The translations under genes and the position numbers were made by a program. Shown in pieces: positions 1 to 8,404 of a stretch of 64,000 nucleotides of DNA. The stretch is taken from positions 1 through 64,000 of the forward strand of contig JAJXUO010000002.1 of NCBI GenBank assembly GCA_021782815.1. Reading direction: 5' to 3'. The notes beneath the pieces were generated by a model. That model did not search any database. It had not been told where the DNA came from and worked only from the letters and a program-made list of their open reading frames with translations. The stretch comes from Pseudomonadota bacterium. Lineage in GTDB: Bacteria > Pseudomonadota > Alphaproteobacteria > Rhodospirillales > Magnetospirillaceae. Every line of letters starts with the position of its first letter. Within the stretch, counting starts at the first letter, position 1.

Positions 1-480
1 GTCCGCCGCCGCCGCCAGCACGGCGCGGCGCGGCGCGGTCAGGGCCAGCCCGTCGGGCAGCACCGCCGCCGCTCCATAGCCCAGCGGCACCCGGGGCGCC
101 GGTTCCAGCGCCGACGGCACGCTTAAGGCCATTTTCAGCACGGCGCCGGGCGGCGACAGGGTATAGGCCGCCACCCAGTCCACCAGGGCGCGCAAGGGCG
201 GCGGCAGCGGCGGCAGCGGCAACGCCGCATCCACCGCGCGGCACTTTTCCGCCGCCACCTCGCCCTGGCCCGGCCCCCACACCACGCCCACCGCCTGACG
301 CCGCCCCAGGGGCACCCGCACCAGATCGCCCACGGCCAGGCTCTGGCCTTCGCCCACCTTATAGTCGTAGGCGCCGGCCAGCGGCAGCGGCAACAGCACG
401 GCCACCCGGCTCCCCGGCGAAAAAAGACGGGACGGGGAAATTTGATCGGTCGGGCGGGATTTGAGGCTGGCGGAAGGCAT
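1..480 (-). CDS. priA: Primosomal protein N' (PriA), N-terminal part, cut by window edge
   Basis: An uninterrupted reading frame of 160 codons starts at ATG 480-478 and runs off the left edge. The translation begins [10 protein letters not shown] and then has [17 protein letters not shown], followed by [18 protein letters not shown]. This is the signature of the PriA 3'-DNA-binding domain, where an LPLP...FDY motif precedes V.VPLG...GVV. PriA is the superfamily 2 helicase that reloads DnaB at stalled replication forks. Only this first domain is present; the helicase motifs and zinc-binding cysteines lie outside. The gene is divergent from fsa and shares a 106-bp upstream region with it. In the other frame the same stretch looks like a Cys/Arg-rich ORF, which is a shadow. 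Certainty on the family is good from the N-terminal motif; the rest cannot be seen. Confidence 0.85.
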   Translation of the reverse strand, partial: MPSASLKSRPTDQISPSRLFSPGSRVAVLLPLPLAGAYDYKVGEGQSLAVGDLVRVPLGRRQAVGVVWGPGQGEVAAEKCRAVDAALPLPPLPPPLRALVDWVAAYTLSPPGAVLKMALSVPSALEPAPRVPLGYGAAAVLPDGLALTAPRRAVLAAAAD

Positions 481-586
481 GCCGACACTTTAGTGTTCCG
501 CCTTGGAGCAGCGCAACATCCCTGACCGCCCGCATCCGGGCGGCGGCATGGCGCCGCAGAGTTGGGCCCAAGGAAAGAGTTCCGTC
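481..586. promoter_or_regulatory. Divergent priA/fsa intergenic region with a hairpin
   Basis: This spacer must hold the promoters for both priA (leftward) and fsa (rightward). An inverted repeat CCGCCC-GCATCC-GGGCGG lies in the fsa leader near 527-544. A clear ribosome binding site AGGAAAGAG at 571-579 precedes the fsa ATG at 587. No confident -35/-10 pair was picked out. Confidence 0.4.
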
Positions 587-1249
587 ATGAAATTCTTCAT
601 CGACACCGCCGATATCGCCGAAATCCGCGATCTGGCCGCCACCGGCCTGGTGGACGGCGTCACCACCAATCCCAGCCTGATCGCCAAGAGCGGCCGCAAA
701 TTCCTGGATGTGGTGGCCGAGATCTGCGCGGTGGTGCCCGGTCCGGTCAGCGCCGAGGTGGCCGCCACCGATTTCCCCACCATGCTGAAGGAAGGCCGCC
801 GTCTGGCCGCCATCGCCGCCAATGTGGCGGTGAAGGTGCCGCTGACCGTGGACGGCCTCAAAACCTGCAAGGCGCTGTCGGACGACGGCGTGGCCGTCAA
901 CGTCACCCTGTGCTTCTCGGCGGCCCAGGCCCTGCTGGCCGCCAAGGCCGGCGCCGCCTATGTCTCGCCTTTCGTCGGCCGCCTCGACGATATCGGCCAG
1001 AACGGCATGGAACTGATCGCCGACATCGTCGGCATCTATGATCAGTATCCGGGCTTACGCACCGAAGTGCTGGTGGCCTCGGTGCGCCATCCCGGCCATG
1101 TGGTGGAAGCCGCCCGCCTGGGCGCCCATGTGGCCACCATTCCCCCCGCCGTGCTGCGTCAGCTGTACGCCCACCCGCTGACCGACAAGGGTCTGGCCGC
1201 CTTCCTCGACGACTGGGCCCGCACCGGACAGAGCATTCTGGGAGCCTGA
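587..1249 (+). CDS. fsa: Transaldolase-family protein / fructose-6-phosphate aldolase type
   Basis: The 220-residue protein starts [13 protein letters not shown] and has the compact single-domain length of the FSA/TalC-like transaldolase subfamily (about 215-220 residues). Schiff-base lysine K83 sits in [10 protein letters not shown]6 and the TTNPSL motif (residues 26-31) are also conserved. The enzyme acts in the cytosol on sugar phosphates of the non-oxidative pentose phosphate pathway, as a dihydroxyacetone-transferring transaldolase or as an aldolase; sequence alone does not decide which. The frame is open further upstream, to 503, but ATG 587 is preferred because AGGAAAGAG lies 7 bases before it and homologues start with MKFFIDTA. 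The DUF484 gene begins 4 bases after its stop, so the two are probably cotranscribed with xerC. Confidence 0.9.
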   Translation: MKFFIDTADIAEIRDLAATGLVDGVTTNPSLIAKSGRKFLDVVAEICAVVPGPVSAEVAATDFPTMLKEGRRLAAIAANVAVKVPLTVDGLKTCKALSDDGVAVNVTLCFSAAQALLAAKAGAAYVSPFVGRLDDIGQNGMELIADIVGIYDQYPGLRTEVLVASVRHPGHVVEAARLGAHVATIPPAVLRQLYAHPLTDKGLAAFLDDWARTGQSILGA

Positions 1250-1253
1250 CGTC

Positions 1254-1955
1254 ATGGCCAAGAGCGGCGAATCCCGGGAGCGGCCGGCCGAAACCCCGGT
1301 GAGCGAGGCGCAGGTGGTGGCCTACTTGCGCGCCCACCCCGATTTCCTGACCCGCAATCCCGACCTGATCGCGAAAATGGCCCCGCCCACCCGCTTCGAC
1401 GGCGGCCCGGTGGTGGACCTGCAACAGCATATGATCGCCACCCTGCACCAGGAGCTGGACCAGATGCGCGGCTGCGCCGAACATCTAATCAGCACCTCGC
1501 GCAGCAATATGTCGACCCAGAACCGCACCCTGGAGGCCGCCCTCTCCATCCTCGACGCCGCCGGCATGGACGGCCTGGTGCAGGTGGTGGCCGAGGATCT
1601 GCCCGCCCTCCTCGACGTGGACGTGTGCGCCCTGGGCTTCGAGATCGACGAGCATCCGGTGATCCTGCCCGGCGTGCATCCCCTGCCCGCCGGCCTGCTC
1701 GATCAGGTGATCGGCTGCAGCGAGGTGATGCTGCGCGGCCACTGCAACGGCGATCCGGTGATTTTCGGCGATGCCGCCAGCTCGGTGGCCTCCTTCGCCC
1801 TGGTGCGCCTCGATCCGCCCGGCTGCCCGCCCGGCCTGCTGGCCCTGGGCGCCTTCAACGGCCGCACCTTCCATACCAGCCAGGGCACCGAACTGCTGTC
1901 GTTCCTGGCCCGCGTCATGGAAGACTGCATCGCCCGCTGGTGGCCGACGTCTTAA
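1254..1955 (+). CDS. DUF484 family protein
   Basis: This 233-residue soluble protein has the DUF484 opening: an acidic linker, then VVAYLRAHPDFLTRNPDL (about residues 20-37), a coiled-coil stretch around residues 60-90, and a GAF-like C-terminal half (residues about 100-230, VDVCALGFE...LLALGAFNGRTF). DUF484 proteins are known as neighbours of xerC in many proteobacteria (dapF-DUF484-xerC in gammaproteobacteria). Their molecular role is not established; the GAF-like half suggests a regulatory or scaffold function, which is inference. The gene sits 4 bases after fsa and 21 bases before xerC. There are no membrane segments and no signal peptide. GC3 is very high, like its neighbours. Confidence 0.85.
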   Translation: MAKSGESRERPAETPVSEAQVVAYLRAHPDFLTRNPDLIAKMAPPTRFDGGPVVDLQQHMIATLHQELDQMRGCAEHLISTSRSNMSTQNRTLEAALSILDAAGMDGLVQVVAEDLPALLDVDVCALGFEIDEHPVILPGVHPLPAGLLDQVIGCSEVMLRGHCNGDPVIFGDAASSVASFALVRLDPPGCPPGLLALGAFNGRTFHTSQGTELLSFLARVMEDCIARWWPTS

Positions 1956-1976
1956 GACCCGCACGGAGGCCTTAAG

Positions 1977-2918
1977 GTGTCGTTCCTCCTCGCCGACAGC
2001 CGTCTGCAGGCCGCCCTGGCCGGCTGGACCGCCTGGCTGGCGGCGGAACGGCGGGCCTCGCCCCATACCCTCGACGGCTACCGGCGCGACGCGGCCGCCT
2101 TTATCGCCTTCCTCGCCGACCATCTGGGCGGCCCGCCCGGCCTGGAGCACCTGGCCGCCCTCTCCCCCGCCGATTTCCGCGCCTTCATGGCCCGCCGCGC
2201 CCGCGACGGCCTGGGGCGCGGCTCCATGGCCCGGCTGATGTCGTCGCTGCGCAGCCTGTTCCGCTATCTCGACCGCGGCGGCCTGGTGCACAATCCCGCC
2301 CTCACCGCCGTGCGCGCCCCGCGCCCGCCGCGCATCCTGCCCAAGGCCCTGTCGCCCGACGACGCCCTGGCCACCCTGGCCTCGGCCGCCGAATTGCAGG
2401 ATCAACCCTGGATGGCCGCCCGCGATATCGCCCTGTTCACCCTGCTTTACGGCTGCGGCCTGCGCCTCGGCGAGGCCCTGGCCCTTGACCGCGGCCAAAC
2501 CCCACGGGGCGAGGCCATGACCATCACCGGCAAAGGCAACAAACAACGGCTGGTGCCGCTGCTGCCGGTGGTGACCGCAGCCGTCGCCGACTATCTGGCG
2601 CAATGTCCCTGGCCCGGCGGCCCCGACGCCCCCCTGTTCGTCGGCGCACGCGGCAAACGCCTGAACCCCGGCGTGGTGCAACGGCAAATGCGCCGCCTGC
2701 GCGGCCTGCTGGGCCTGCCCGACAGCGCCACCCCCCACGCCCTGCGCCACTCCTTCGCCACCCACCTTTTGGCCGGCGGCGGCGACCTGCGCACCATCCA
2801 GGACCTGCTGGGCCACGCCTCCTTAAGCACCACCCAACGCTATACCGCCGTGGACGCCGCCCGTCTGAACAGCGTTTATAACGACGCCCACCCCCGCGCC
2901 CGCCGCCGCCCGGAGTGA
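1977..2918 (+). CDS. xerC: Tyrosine recombinase XerC
   Basis: The protein has 313 residues, the normal Xer length, with an N-terminal SAM-like core-binding domain (about residues 10-100) and a C-terminal catalytic domain (120-300). Catalytic residues are R163 (CGLRLGEAL), a lysine of the GKGNKQR hairpin (186-189), H254 and R257 (HALRHSFATH), H280 (LLGHAS) and nucleophile Y289 (TQRYTAV). XerC acts with XerD at dif to resolve chromosome dimers at division. It is assigned as XerC rather than XerD because of the DUF484 neighbour. The start is GTG at 1977, chosen because GGAGG at 1965-1969 is 7 bases upstream. It is the last gene of the fsa-DUF484-xerC run. Confidence 0.9.
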   Translation: MSFLLADSRLQAALAGWTAWLAAERRASPHTLDGYRRDAAAFIAFLADHLGGPPGLEHLAALSPADFRAFMARRARDGLGRGSMARLMSSLRSLFRYLDRGGLVHNPALTAVRAPRPPRILPKALSPDDALATLASAAELQDQPWMAARDIALFTLLYGCGLRLGEALALDRGQTPRGEAMTITGKGNKQRLVPLLPVVTAAVADYLAQCPWPGGPDAPLFVGARGKRLNPGVVQRQMRRLRGLLGLPDSATPHALRHSFATHLLAGGGDLRTIQDLLGHASLSTTQRYTAVDAARLNSVYNDAHPRARRRPE

Positions 2919-2930
2919 TACCGGCGAAGC

Positions 2931-3184
2931 ATTGATCTGATCTTCCTGACGGTCTCTGGCGCCCGCGTGCTTCGCGCGCAGGGGCACGACCAAGGCTGCG
3001 GGTGACGGCACGCTTCGTCGCATCGGGACGAGGGGCCTCGCGCGACGACCTGTTTCCCGGTCTGCGGATCGTCGGTTTCGAGCGGCGCGTCTCCATCGCT
3101 TTTCACATCAAGTCCGATACCGTGACCTTTGATCGCCTCCTTTATGGAGGACGCGACGTGGAAAGCCTCGCCGACGACGTATGA
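2931..3184 (+). pseudogene. Remnant of a ParE/RelE-family toxin gene
   Basis: A stretch at 3002-3184 translates to a 60-residue peptide containing DDLFPGLRIVGFERRVSIAF and then TFDRLLYGGRDVESL. This follows the C-terminal half of ParE-type toxins (DL.PGLR...GRY.IFYR...ILRVLHG.RD...L). In a different frame just upstream, 2931-2975 reads IDLIFLTVSGARVLR, resembling the N-terminal helix of the same family. The intact family is about 95-100 residues, so the copy appears to be broken by a frameshift. No antitoxin gene is seen beside it. Codon use is less GC-biased than the neighbouring genes, which fits old horizontal transfer. The identification is by eye, on the motif pattern only. Confidence 0.4.
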
Positions 3185-3505
3185 TAGCGTCCCGAAAGTT
3201 TCTGGACTCCTCCAGCCCCGGGTGATATTGAGTCGCATATGACTATTCGTGCTTCCCATGTGTCGCTGCTACGACTTTTGGGCCTGGCCTCGCTAGAGAG
3301 CCGGGTTTTCGTCGTTGCCGCCCGCATTGGAACCGAATGTCATGTTTCTCCCGTCGCATAAGCTGTTTTTTTCCCGGCATCGTCCGCCGTTCAGTCGCTG
3401 CAAGCGGCTGATCATCGGCCGCACGCGCCATTTGGCGCGACTGTGACGCTGTCCTGATCCCGCCGTATCGCCCTTGTTTTTCGTTTTGATCAGGAAGTTT
3501 TCGTC
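3185..3505 (+). promoter_or_regulatory. leuA upstream region with possible leader ORF and SD-sequestering hairpin
   Basis: This 321-base gap has less GC bias than the genes. It holds a possible 34-codon leader ORF (ATG 3342, TGA 3444-3446), a short hairpin CGCGCCA-TT-TGGCGCG overlapping that ORF's 3' end, and an 8-base inverted repeat TCCTGATC (3452-3459) / GATCAGGA (3488-3495). The right arm covers the AGGAAG ribosome binding site of leuA. Pairing of the two arms would hide the leuA start, and a ribosome finishing the leader ORF would stand just before the left arm. The leader lacks a leucine run, so classical leucine attenuation is not supported. Confidence 0.35.
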
Positions 3506-5164
3506 ATGGACCAGATGCCCTTCGGCAAATACCGCCCCGTGTCCCCCGTGCCCTTGGCCGACCGCCAGTGGCCGAACCGCGTGATCACCCAGGCGCCGCA
3601 GTGGTGCAGCGTCGATCTGCGTGACGGCAATCAGGCCCTGGTGGAGCCCATGAGCCCGGCGAAGAAGCGCGCCATGTTCGCGCTGTTGCTGGAAATGGGC
3701 TTCAAGGAGATCGAGGTGGGCTTTCCCGCCGCCTCGCAGACCGATTTCGATTTTCTGCGCATGCTGATCGACGAAGGCATGATCCCCGACGGCGTGACCA
3801 TTCAGGTGCTGACCCAATCGCGGGACCACCTGATCCGCCGCACCTTCGAGGCCATTCGCGGCGCCAAGTCGGTGATCGTGCATCTCTATAACTCCACCTC
3901 GGAATTGCAGCGGCGCGTGGTGTTCGGCGCCGACCGCAAGGCCATCACCCGCATCGCCGTGACCGGGGCCACCCTGATCAAGCAACTGGCCGACGCCATG
4001 CCGGACACCGACGTCACCTTCCAGTACAGCCCGGAAAGCTTCACCGGCACCGAGCTGGACTATGCGGTGGAGATCACCGAGGCGGTGATGGCGGTGTTCC
4101 AGCCCAGTCCGGCGAAGAAGATGATCGTCAATCTGCCGGCCACGGTGGAAATGGCCACCCCCAACCATTACGCTGATCAGATCGAATGGTTCTGCCGCCA
4201 TGTGAAGGACCGCGAGTCCCTCCTGGTATCGATCCATCCGCACAATGATCGCGGCACCGCCGTGGCCGCCGCCGAACTGGCCTTGCTGGCCGGCGGCGAC
4301 CGCATCGAGGGCACGTTGTTCGGCAACGGCGAACGCACCGGCAATGTGGACATCATCACCCTGGCCATGAACATGATGACGCAAGGGGTGGATCCCCGCC
4401 TCTCCATGTCGGACATCAACCGCATCATGGCGGTTTCCGAGGATTGCACGCAGATCCCGGTGCATGTGCGCCACCCCTATGCCGGCGAGCTGGTGTTCAC
4501 CGCCTTTTCCGGCTCGCACCAGGATGCCATCAAGAAGGGGCTGGCCGCCCTGCGCCAGTCGGGCTCCAACCAGTGGGAGGTGCCCTATCTGCCGGTGGAT
4601 CCCGCCGATCTCGGCCGCAGCTACGAGGCGGTGATCCGTGTCAACAGCCAGTCGGGCAAGGGCGGCGTGGCCTATCTGCTGGAACAGGAATACGGCATGA
4701 AATTGCCGCGCGCTCTGCAGGTGGAACTGTCGCGTATCGTGCAGAAAACCGCCGAGGCCACCGGCAAGGAGCTGTCGGCGGCGCAGATCTGGCAGCATTT
4801 CGAGGCGGCCTATCTGGCGCCCCGCGCCCCCTTCGCCCTTGTCAGCCATCATTTCGACCATGACGGCGCCGACGGCCAGATCGCCGTGGTGCTGGACACG
4901 CCGCAAGGCCGGGTGACGGCGCGCGGCCGGGGCAACGGTCCCATCGACGCCTTCATCGACGCCCTGAAAAGCCAGGGCGAGGACGTGCAGATGGCCGATT
5001 ACCAGGAGCATGCCGTGGGCCGGGGCGCCAACGCCCGCGCCGCCGCCTATGTGGAGATCGCCGGCGCCGACGGCAGCCTGTGCGGCGCCGGATTGGACGA
5101 GGATATCTCGGTGGCCGCCTTCAAGGCGGTGCTCTCGGCCATCAACCGCCGGGCGGCACCGTAG
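3506..5164 (+). CDS. leuA: 2-isopropylmalate synthase (long LeuA form)
   Basis: This is the first committed enzyme of leucine biosynthesis: acetyl-CoA plus 2-oxoisovalerate gives 2-isopropylmalate. The 552-residue length and the start MDQMPFGKYRPVSPVP match the longer LeuA family of about 555 residues. The HMGL/DRE-TIM barrel is visible, with SVDLRDGNQAL (about residues 35-45) holding the metal-binding Asp and Arg, and SIHPHNDRGTAVA for the HxH metal site. The C-terminal region from about residue 430 is the allosteric LeuA dimer domain, so leucine feedback is expected from the family. leuA is alone here; leuCDB lie 24-28 kb away on the other strand. AGGAAG at 3492-3497 is the RBS. Confidence 0.96.
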   Translation: MDQMPFGKYRPVSPVPLADRQWPNRVITQAPQWCSVDLRDGNQALVEPMSPAKKRAMFALLLEMGFKEIEVGFPAASQTDFDFLRMLIDEGMIPDGVTIQVLTQSRDHLIRRTFEAIRGAKSVIVHLYNSTSELQRRVVFGADRKAITRIAVTGATLIKQLADAMPDTDVTFQYSPESFTGTELDYAVEITEAVMAVFQPSPAKKMIVNLPATVEMATPNHYADQIEWFCRHVKDRESLLVSIHPHNDRGTAVAAAELALLAGGDRIEGTLFGNGERTGNVDIITLAMNMMTQGVDPRLSMSDINRIMAVSEDCTQIPVHVRHPYAGELVFTAFSGSHQDAIKKGLAALRQSGSNQWEVPYLPVDPADLGRSYEAVIRVNSQSGKGGVAYLLEQEYGMKLPRALQVELSRIVQKTAEATGKELSAAQIWQHFEAAYLAPRAPFALVSHHFDHDGADGQIAVVLDTPQGRVTARGRGNGPIDAFIDALKSQGEDVQMADYQEHAVGRGANARAAAYVEIAGADGSLCGAGLDEDISVAAFKAVLSAINRRAAP

Positions 5165-5173
5165 GAGCCACAA

Positions 5174-5200
5174 GGGGGCGGAGACATTGTCTCCGCCCCC
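5174..5200 (+). terminator. Hairpin after leuA
   Basis: A perfect 12-bp stem GGGGGCGGAGAC / GTCTCCGCCCCC with an ATT loop begins 9 bases after the leuA stop. There is no U-tract, so it may act as a weak terminator or a 3'-end stabiliser. Confidence 0.6.
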
Positions 5201-5205
5201 TGGGG

Positions 5206-5408
5206 TTATACCAAGTCGCGATGAGTTTGACTCATCGCGACGCCGGTTAGGAGCAAGGCGACGCGCGCCTGATGGCGCGGTGAGGCAAAGCGCGCCATCA
5301 GGCGCGACGCCAAAGCGCGCCATCAGGCACGACGCCAAGGGTTTCGGAGAAACCCGCCCGGCTTATGAGGGGGCAGAGATCGGTTCCGATCACTGCAATT
5401 TGGTATTA
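5206..5408 (+). repeat. MITE-like dispersed repeat, copy 1 (203 bp)
   Basis: The element runs from TTATACCAAGTCGCGATGAG to the inverted right end TTGCAGTGATC/TTGGTATTA. Its ends are imperfect terminal inverted repeats (TTATACCAAGTCGC and TAATACCAAATTGC on opposite strands). Near the left end is a 12-bp perfect hairpin GTCGCGATGAGT-TTG-ACTCATCGCGAC. The middle holds repeated GGCGTCG.GCCTGATGGCGCGC modules. A second copy, in inverted orientation and lacking about 52 internal bases, lies at 61667-61817. There is no ORF of its own. The right end overlaps the stop codon of the glycosyltransferase gene (5406-5408). Confidence 0.85.
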
Positions 5409-6347
5409 CGCCTGCATCGGGCGGATCAGGGTGCGCTGGCGGGCGATGGGGCCCACCTCGAAGGCTTTCAGGGTATCGAACAGCCGGGCGGCGGGGTTGC
5501 CGAAGGGCAGGTAGCCGCGCAGGCGCAGGCCCTGGTAGGGCCAGGCCGGCGCCTCGCCGCCGCCTTCGCGCCGCACCCACTTCTCGGCGCGGCCCGCCGC
5601 CCGTTGCAGGGCCAGGCGGGCGTAGCGGGCCGGCAGTTCGGGATGATCGGCCAGGAACAGCGCCATGGCCAGATTGTAATCGTGAAACACCTGATGCTTG
5701 CGCGCCACCATGATGCGCTCGCCCTCGCCCGCCGGGCCGAAGGCGGTCACCGCGTCCAGGGTGGCGATGGGGCCTTGCAAGGCCAGGCGCAGGGCCAGGG
5801 AGAAATCCTCGGCGAACACCCGGCGGTCGCAGCCGCCCGCCGCCCGCACCGCCGGCATGGAGAACAGGGTTTGGCTGGTGCCCGAGATGGTGCGGCCGAT
5901 CACCAGGCCCAGGCCGTCCTCGGCGCGGCGGGCCTGGCGCCGGGTGTGGGCGGGATCGAACACCACCTCCTCGGGGCGGCTGTAATAGTGCTGGTGGCTG
6001 TAGATGGCCACCGCCCCGGTCTCCTCCAGGCCGCGCAGCAGCAGATCGGTGGCGAAGGGGGCCAGAATGTCGTCGCTGCCCACCAGTTTCACATAATCGC
6101 CGTCGGCCAGGGCGAAACCGGCATTGGTGGAGCCCGAGGGGCCGGTATTGTCCTGGTAGCGGTAGAGGCAGTTGTCCCAGCCCCGGGTCAGATCCTTGAC
6201 GATATCGAGGGAGCCGTCCACCGAGCCGTCGTCGATGAAAATGAACTGGCGCTCGTGGCCCTGGGCCTGCTCCGCCATGGCCGCCACCACCCCTTCCAGA
6301 TAGGGGGCCTTGTTGAACAGCGGACAGACGAAGGAAATTTTGGCCAT
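5406..6347 (-). CDS. Glycosyltransferase family 2 protein
   Basis: The 313-residue protein opens MAKISFVCPLFNKAPYLEGV and has IFIDDGSVDGS (about residues 36-46), the nucleotide-sugar-binding motif of GT2 GT-A enzymes, then GPSGSTNAGFALADGDYV and LVGSDDIL, where the SDD corresponds to the metal-binding DXD. The C-terminal 100 residues are less conserved and have no membrane segments. It probably transfers a sugar to a cell-surface polymer, but donor and acceptor cannot be read from the sequence. It stands alone between the dispersed repeat and a spacer. Its stop codon lies inside the last bases of the repeat, so the original C-terminus may have been altered by the insertion. Confidence 0.85.
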   Translation of the reverse strand: MAKISFVCPLFNKAPYLEGVVAAMAEQAQGHERQFIFIDDGSVDGSLDIVKDLTRGWDNCLYRYQDNTGPSGSTNAGFALADGDYVKLVGSDDILAPFATDLLLRGLEETGAVAIYSHQHYYSRPEEVVFDPAHTRRQARRAEDGLGLVIGRTISGTSQTLFSMPAVRAAGGCDRRVFAEDFSLALRLALQGPIATLDAVTAFGPAGEGERIMVARKHQVFHDYNLAMALFLADHPELPARYARLALQRAAGRAEKWVRREGGGEAPAWPYQGLRLRGYLPFGNPAARLFDTLKAFEVGPIARQRTLIRPMQA

Positions 6348-6436
6348 AGCGACACCATCACGGCGGACAGGTTAACGTGGTGCTGGTGTACAGGAGATGG
6401 CGGCGTTTCGCCACCCCGTCTCATACCGCCCGGCCA

Positions 6437-6463
6437 ATGATTTGACCCGTTGGGTCAAATCAT
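6437..6463. terminator. Perfect 12-bp palindrome between two minus-strand genes
   Basis: ATGATTTGACCC-GTT-GGGTCAAATCAT is a perfect 12-bp stem with a 3-base loop, clearly AT-richer than its surroundings. It lies downstream of the small membrane-protein gene (ends 6564) and upstream of the glycosyltransferase start (6347). It could be a terminator for the former or an operator for the latter. Apart from this palindrome, the 216-base spacer 6348-6563 holds no gene that could be recognised. Confidence 0.45.
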
Positions 6464-6563
6464 GCCGAGACGGTGAGCCCCTAACCTTAGGCCGCTCAAA
6501 CGCCGCCATCGGCTTCGCCGATAAATATATGGATCTGCGTGCAAAGCACGCGGGCTTCCCATC

Positions 6564-6881
6564 TCACGTTTCCGGATCGCTGCGTTCGATGAAACTGCGC
6601 ACCGGCGGCGGCATATGCCGCTTGGCGTGGTTGAGGCTGCGCGAAAACAGCGGCACGCGGCGGCGCAGCAGCTTGATATTGCGCCGCACCCGGCGCGAGC
6701 CCTTGGCGGTCATGAACAGGCCCAGTACGAACAGCACGAAGCCCACCGGCACCGGCGACGGCACCGACAGCATCCCCAGCACCATCAGGGCGGAGCCCGA
6801 GCCCACCAGCGACAACCGGCGCACCAGCACGCGGTGGCGGCGGGAAATGGCGGGCCGGCGATGTCCGAACAGGGGCGTCAT
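6564..6881 (-). CDS. Small membrane protein, PGPGW-like
   Basis: The predicted product has 105 residues, taking ATG 6881 (MTPLFGHRRP). It has a basic N-terminus (residues 1-25), two closely spaced hydrophobic segments (about 29-44 and 46-60) separated by PSPVP, and a basic C-terminal tail. The hydrophobic pair around SVPSPVPVGFVLFVLGLF resembles the PGPGW putative transmembrane family, whose function is not known. The ORF is open upstream to 6935, but that would run through the lpdA terminator hairpin (6902-6931), so 6881 is preferred. The gene lies after that terminator, as a separate unit. Confidence 0.6.
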   Translation of the reverse strand: MTPLFGHRRPAISRRHRVLVRRLSLVGSGSALMVLGMLSVPSPVPVGFVLFVLGLFMTAKGSRRVRRNIKLLRRRVPLFSRSLNHAKRHMPPPVRSFIERSDPET

Positions 6882-6901
6882 GAGACCTTTGGGAAAACGG
6901 C

Positions 6902-6931
6902 AAAGAGAGCGGCGTCGCCGCCGCTCTCTTT
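6902..6931 (-). terminator. Terminator of the mdh-suc-lpdA operon
   Basis: A perfect 13-bp stem AAAGAGAGCGGCG / CGCCGCTCTCTTT with a 4-base loop starts 23 bases after the lpdA stop (on the minus strand) and is followed by a short T-containing run. It separates lpdA from the small membrane-protein gene. Confidence 0.75.
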
Positions 6932-6953
6932 CCAAGCCGGAGGGATATCCGGT

Positions 6954-8363
6954 TTAAATATGCAAAGCCCGGCCGTCCACGGCAAGGCAAGCTTCCTTGA
7001 CGGCCTCGCCCAAGGCCGGGTGGGCATGGCAGGTGCGGGCGATATCCTCGCTGGCGGCGGCGAATTCCATGCCCAGCACCACCTCGGCGATGAGGTCGCC
7101 GGCATTGGGGCCGATGATATGGGCGCCCAGCACGCGATCGGTCTTGGCATCGGCCAGGATCTTCACGAAGCCGTCGGCATCGCCCATGGCGCGGGCGCGG
7201 CCGTTGGCGGTGAAGGGGAACTTGCCCACCTTGTAGGCCACGCCGGCAGCCTTCAGCTGTTCCTCGCTCTGGCCCACATTGGCCACTTCCGGCCAGGTAT
7301 AGACCACGCCGGGAATGGCGTCGTAGTTCACATGCCCGGCCTGGCCGGCCAGGATCTCGGCCAGGGCCACCCCCTCCTCCTCGGCCTTGTGGGCCAGCAT
7401 GGCGCCGCCGATGACGTCGCCGATGGCGTAGATGCCCTTGACCGCGGTCTGGAAATGCTTGTCCACCTGGATGAAGCCGCGCTTGTCGATCTCCACCCCG
7501 GCTTCCTTGGCGCCCAGGCCGTCGGTGTAGGGGCGGCGTCCGATGGCCACCAGCACGGCGTCGGCCTTGAGCTCGCTGGCCGCGCCGCCGGCGGCGGGTT
7601 CCAGGGTGAGGGTGGCCGAGCCCTTGGCCACCTTGGCGCCGGTGACCTTGGTGGACAGCTGGAACTTCATACCCTGGCGTTCCAGGATGCGCTGCATCTG
7701 CTTGGACACCTCGCCGTCATGCAGCGGCAGGGCGCGGTCGAGGAATTCCACCACGGTGACCTCGGCGCCCAGGCGGCGCCACACCGAGCCCAGTTCCAGG
7801 CCAATGACGCCGGCGCCGATCACCACCAGATGCTTGGGCACGGCGGGCAGCTCGAGAGCGCCGGTGGAGGAGATGATCACCTTCTCGTCGATCTCGACGC
7901 CGGGCAGCGGCGTGACGTCGGAGCCGGTGGCGATGATGATGGCCTTGGCCGCCAGCGTCGAGACGGCGCCATCCTTGGCGGTCACCTGCACCGATCCGGG
8001 GGCGGCGATGCGCCCGGCGCCGATGATGTAGGAGACCTTGTTCTTCTTGAACAGGAACTCGATGCCCTTGGTGTTGTCCGACACCACCTTGGCCTTGCGG
8101 GCCATCATGGCGGCCACGTCCAGCTCCAGCTTGCCCACCTTGATGCCGTGCTCGGCAAAATGATGGCCGGCGGCCTCGTAATGGTGCGAGGAGGTGAGCA
8201 GCGCCTTGGAAGGAATGCAGCCCACATTGAGGCAGGTGCCGCCCAGGCTGCCGCGCTTTTCCACGCACGCCACCTTAAGGCCCAACTGCGCGGCGCGGAT
8301 CGCCGCCACATAGCCGCCGGGGCCGCCGCCGATCACCACCACGTCGAAAGTCGTATCACTCAT
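6954..8363 (-). CDS. lpdA: Dihydrolipoyl dehydrogenase (E3)
   Basis: E3 reoxidises dihydrolipoyl groups of 2-oxo acid dehydrogenase complexes with NAD+. The 469-residue protein starts [18 protein letters not shown] (FAD-binding GxGxxG) and carries the redox-active disulfide in [13 protein letters not shown], the NAD-binding [13 protein letters not shown], and the C-terminal catalytic HAHPALGE. The frame is open to a TTG at 8384, but ATG 8363 matches the family start. As the last gene after sucB it most likely serves the 2-oxoglutarate dehydrogenase complex. A hairpin with a T-run lies between sucB and lpdA, so part of its expression may be uncoupled from the operon. Confidence 0.96.
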   Translation of the reverse strand: MSDTTFDVVVIGGGPGGYVAAIRAAQLGLKVACVEKRGSLGGTCLNVGCIPSKALLTSSHHYEAAGHHFAEHGIKVGKLELDVAAMMARKAKVVSDNTKGIEFLFKKNKVSYIIGAGRIAAPGSVQVTAKDGAVSTLAAKAIIIATGSDVTPLPGVEIDEKVIISSTGALELPAVPKHLVVIGAGVIGLELGSVWRRLGAEVTVVEFLDRALPLHDGEVSKQMQRILERQGMKFQLSTKVTGAKVAKGSATLTLEPAAGGAASELKADAVLVAIGRRPYTDGLGAKEAGVEIDKRGFIQVDKHFQTAVKGIYAIGDVIGGAMLAHKAEEEGVALAEILAGQAGHVNYDAIPGVVYTWPEVANVGQSEEQLKAAGVAYKVGKFPFTANGRARAMGDADGFVKILADAKTDRVLGAHIIGPNAGDLIAEVVLGMEFAAASEDIARTCHAHPALGEAVKEACLAVDGRALHI

Positions 8364-8404
8364 GGAGAACCCCACGTTCTTCAAAACCGGTCGTCAAAAA
8401 ACAT

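Noticed and set aside
3342-3446. The 34-codon ORF before leuA as a classical leucine attenuator peptide
   Set aside because: It has no run of leucine codons, and no terminator with U-tract follows it. It is kept only as a possible leader within the regulatory region.
3293-5338. A 681-codon minus-strand frame opposite leuA
   Set aside because: leuA is unambiguous. The frame also runs through the terminator and the repeat.
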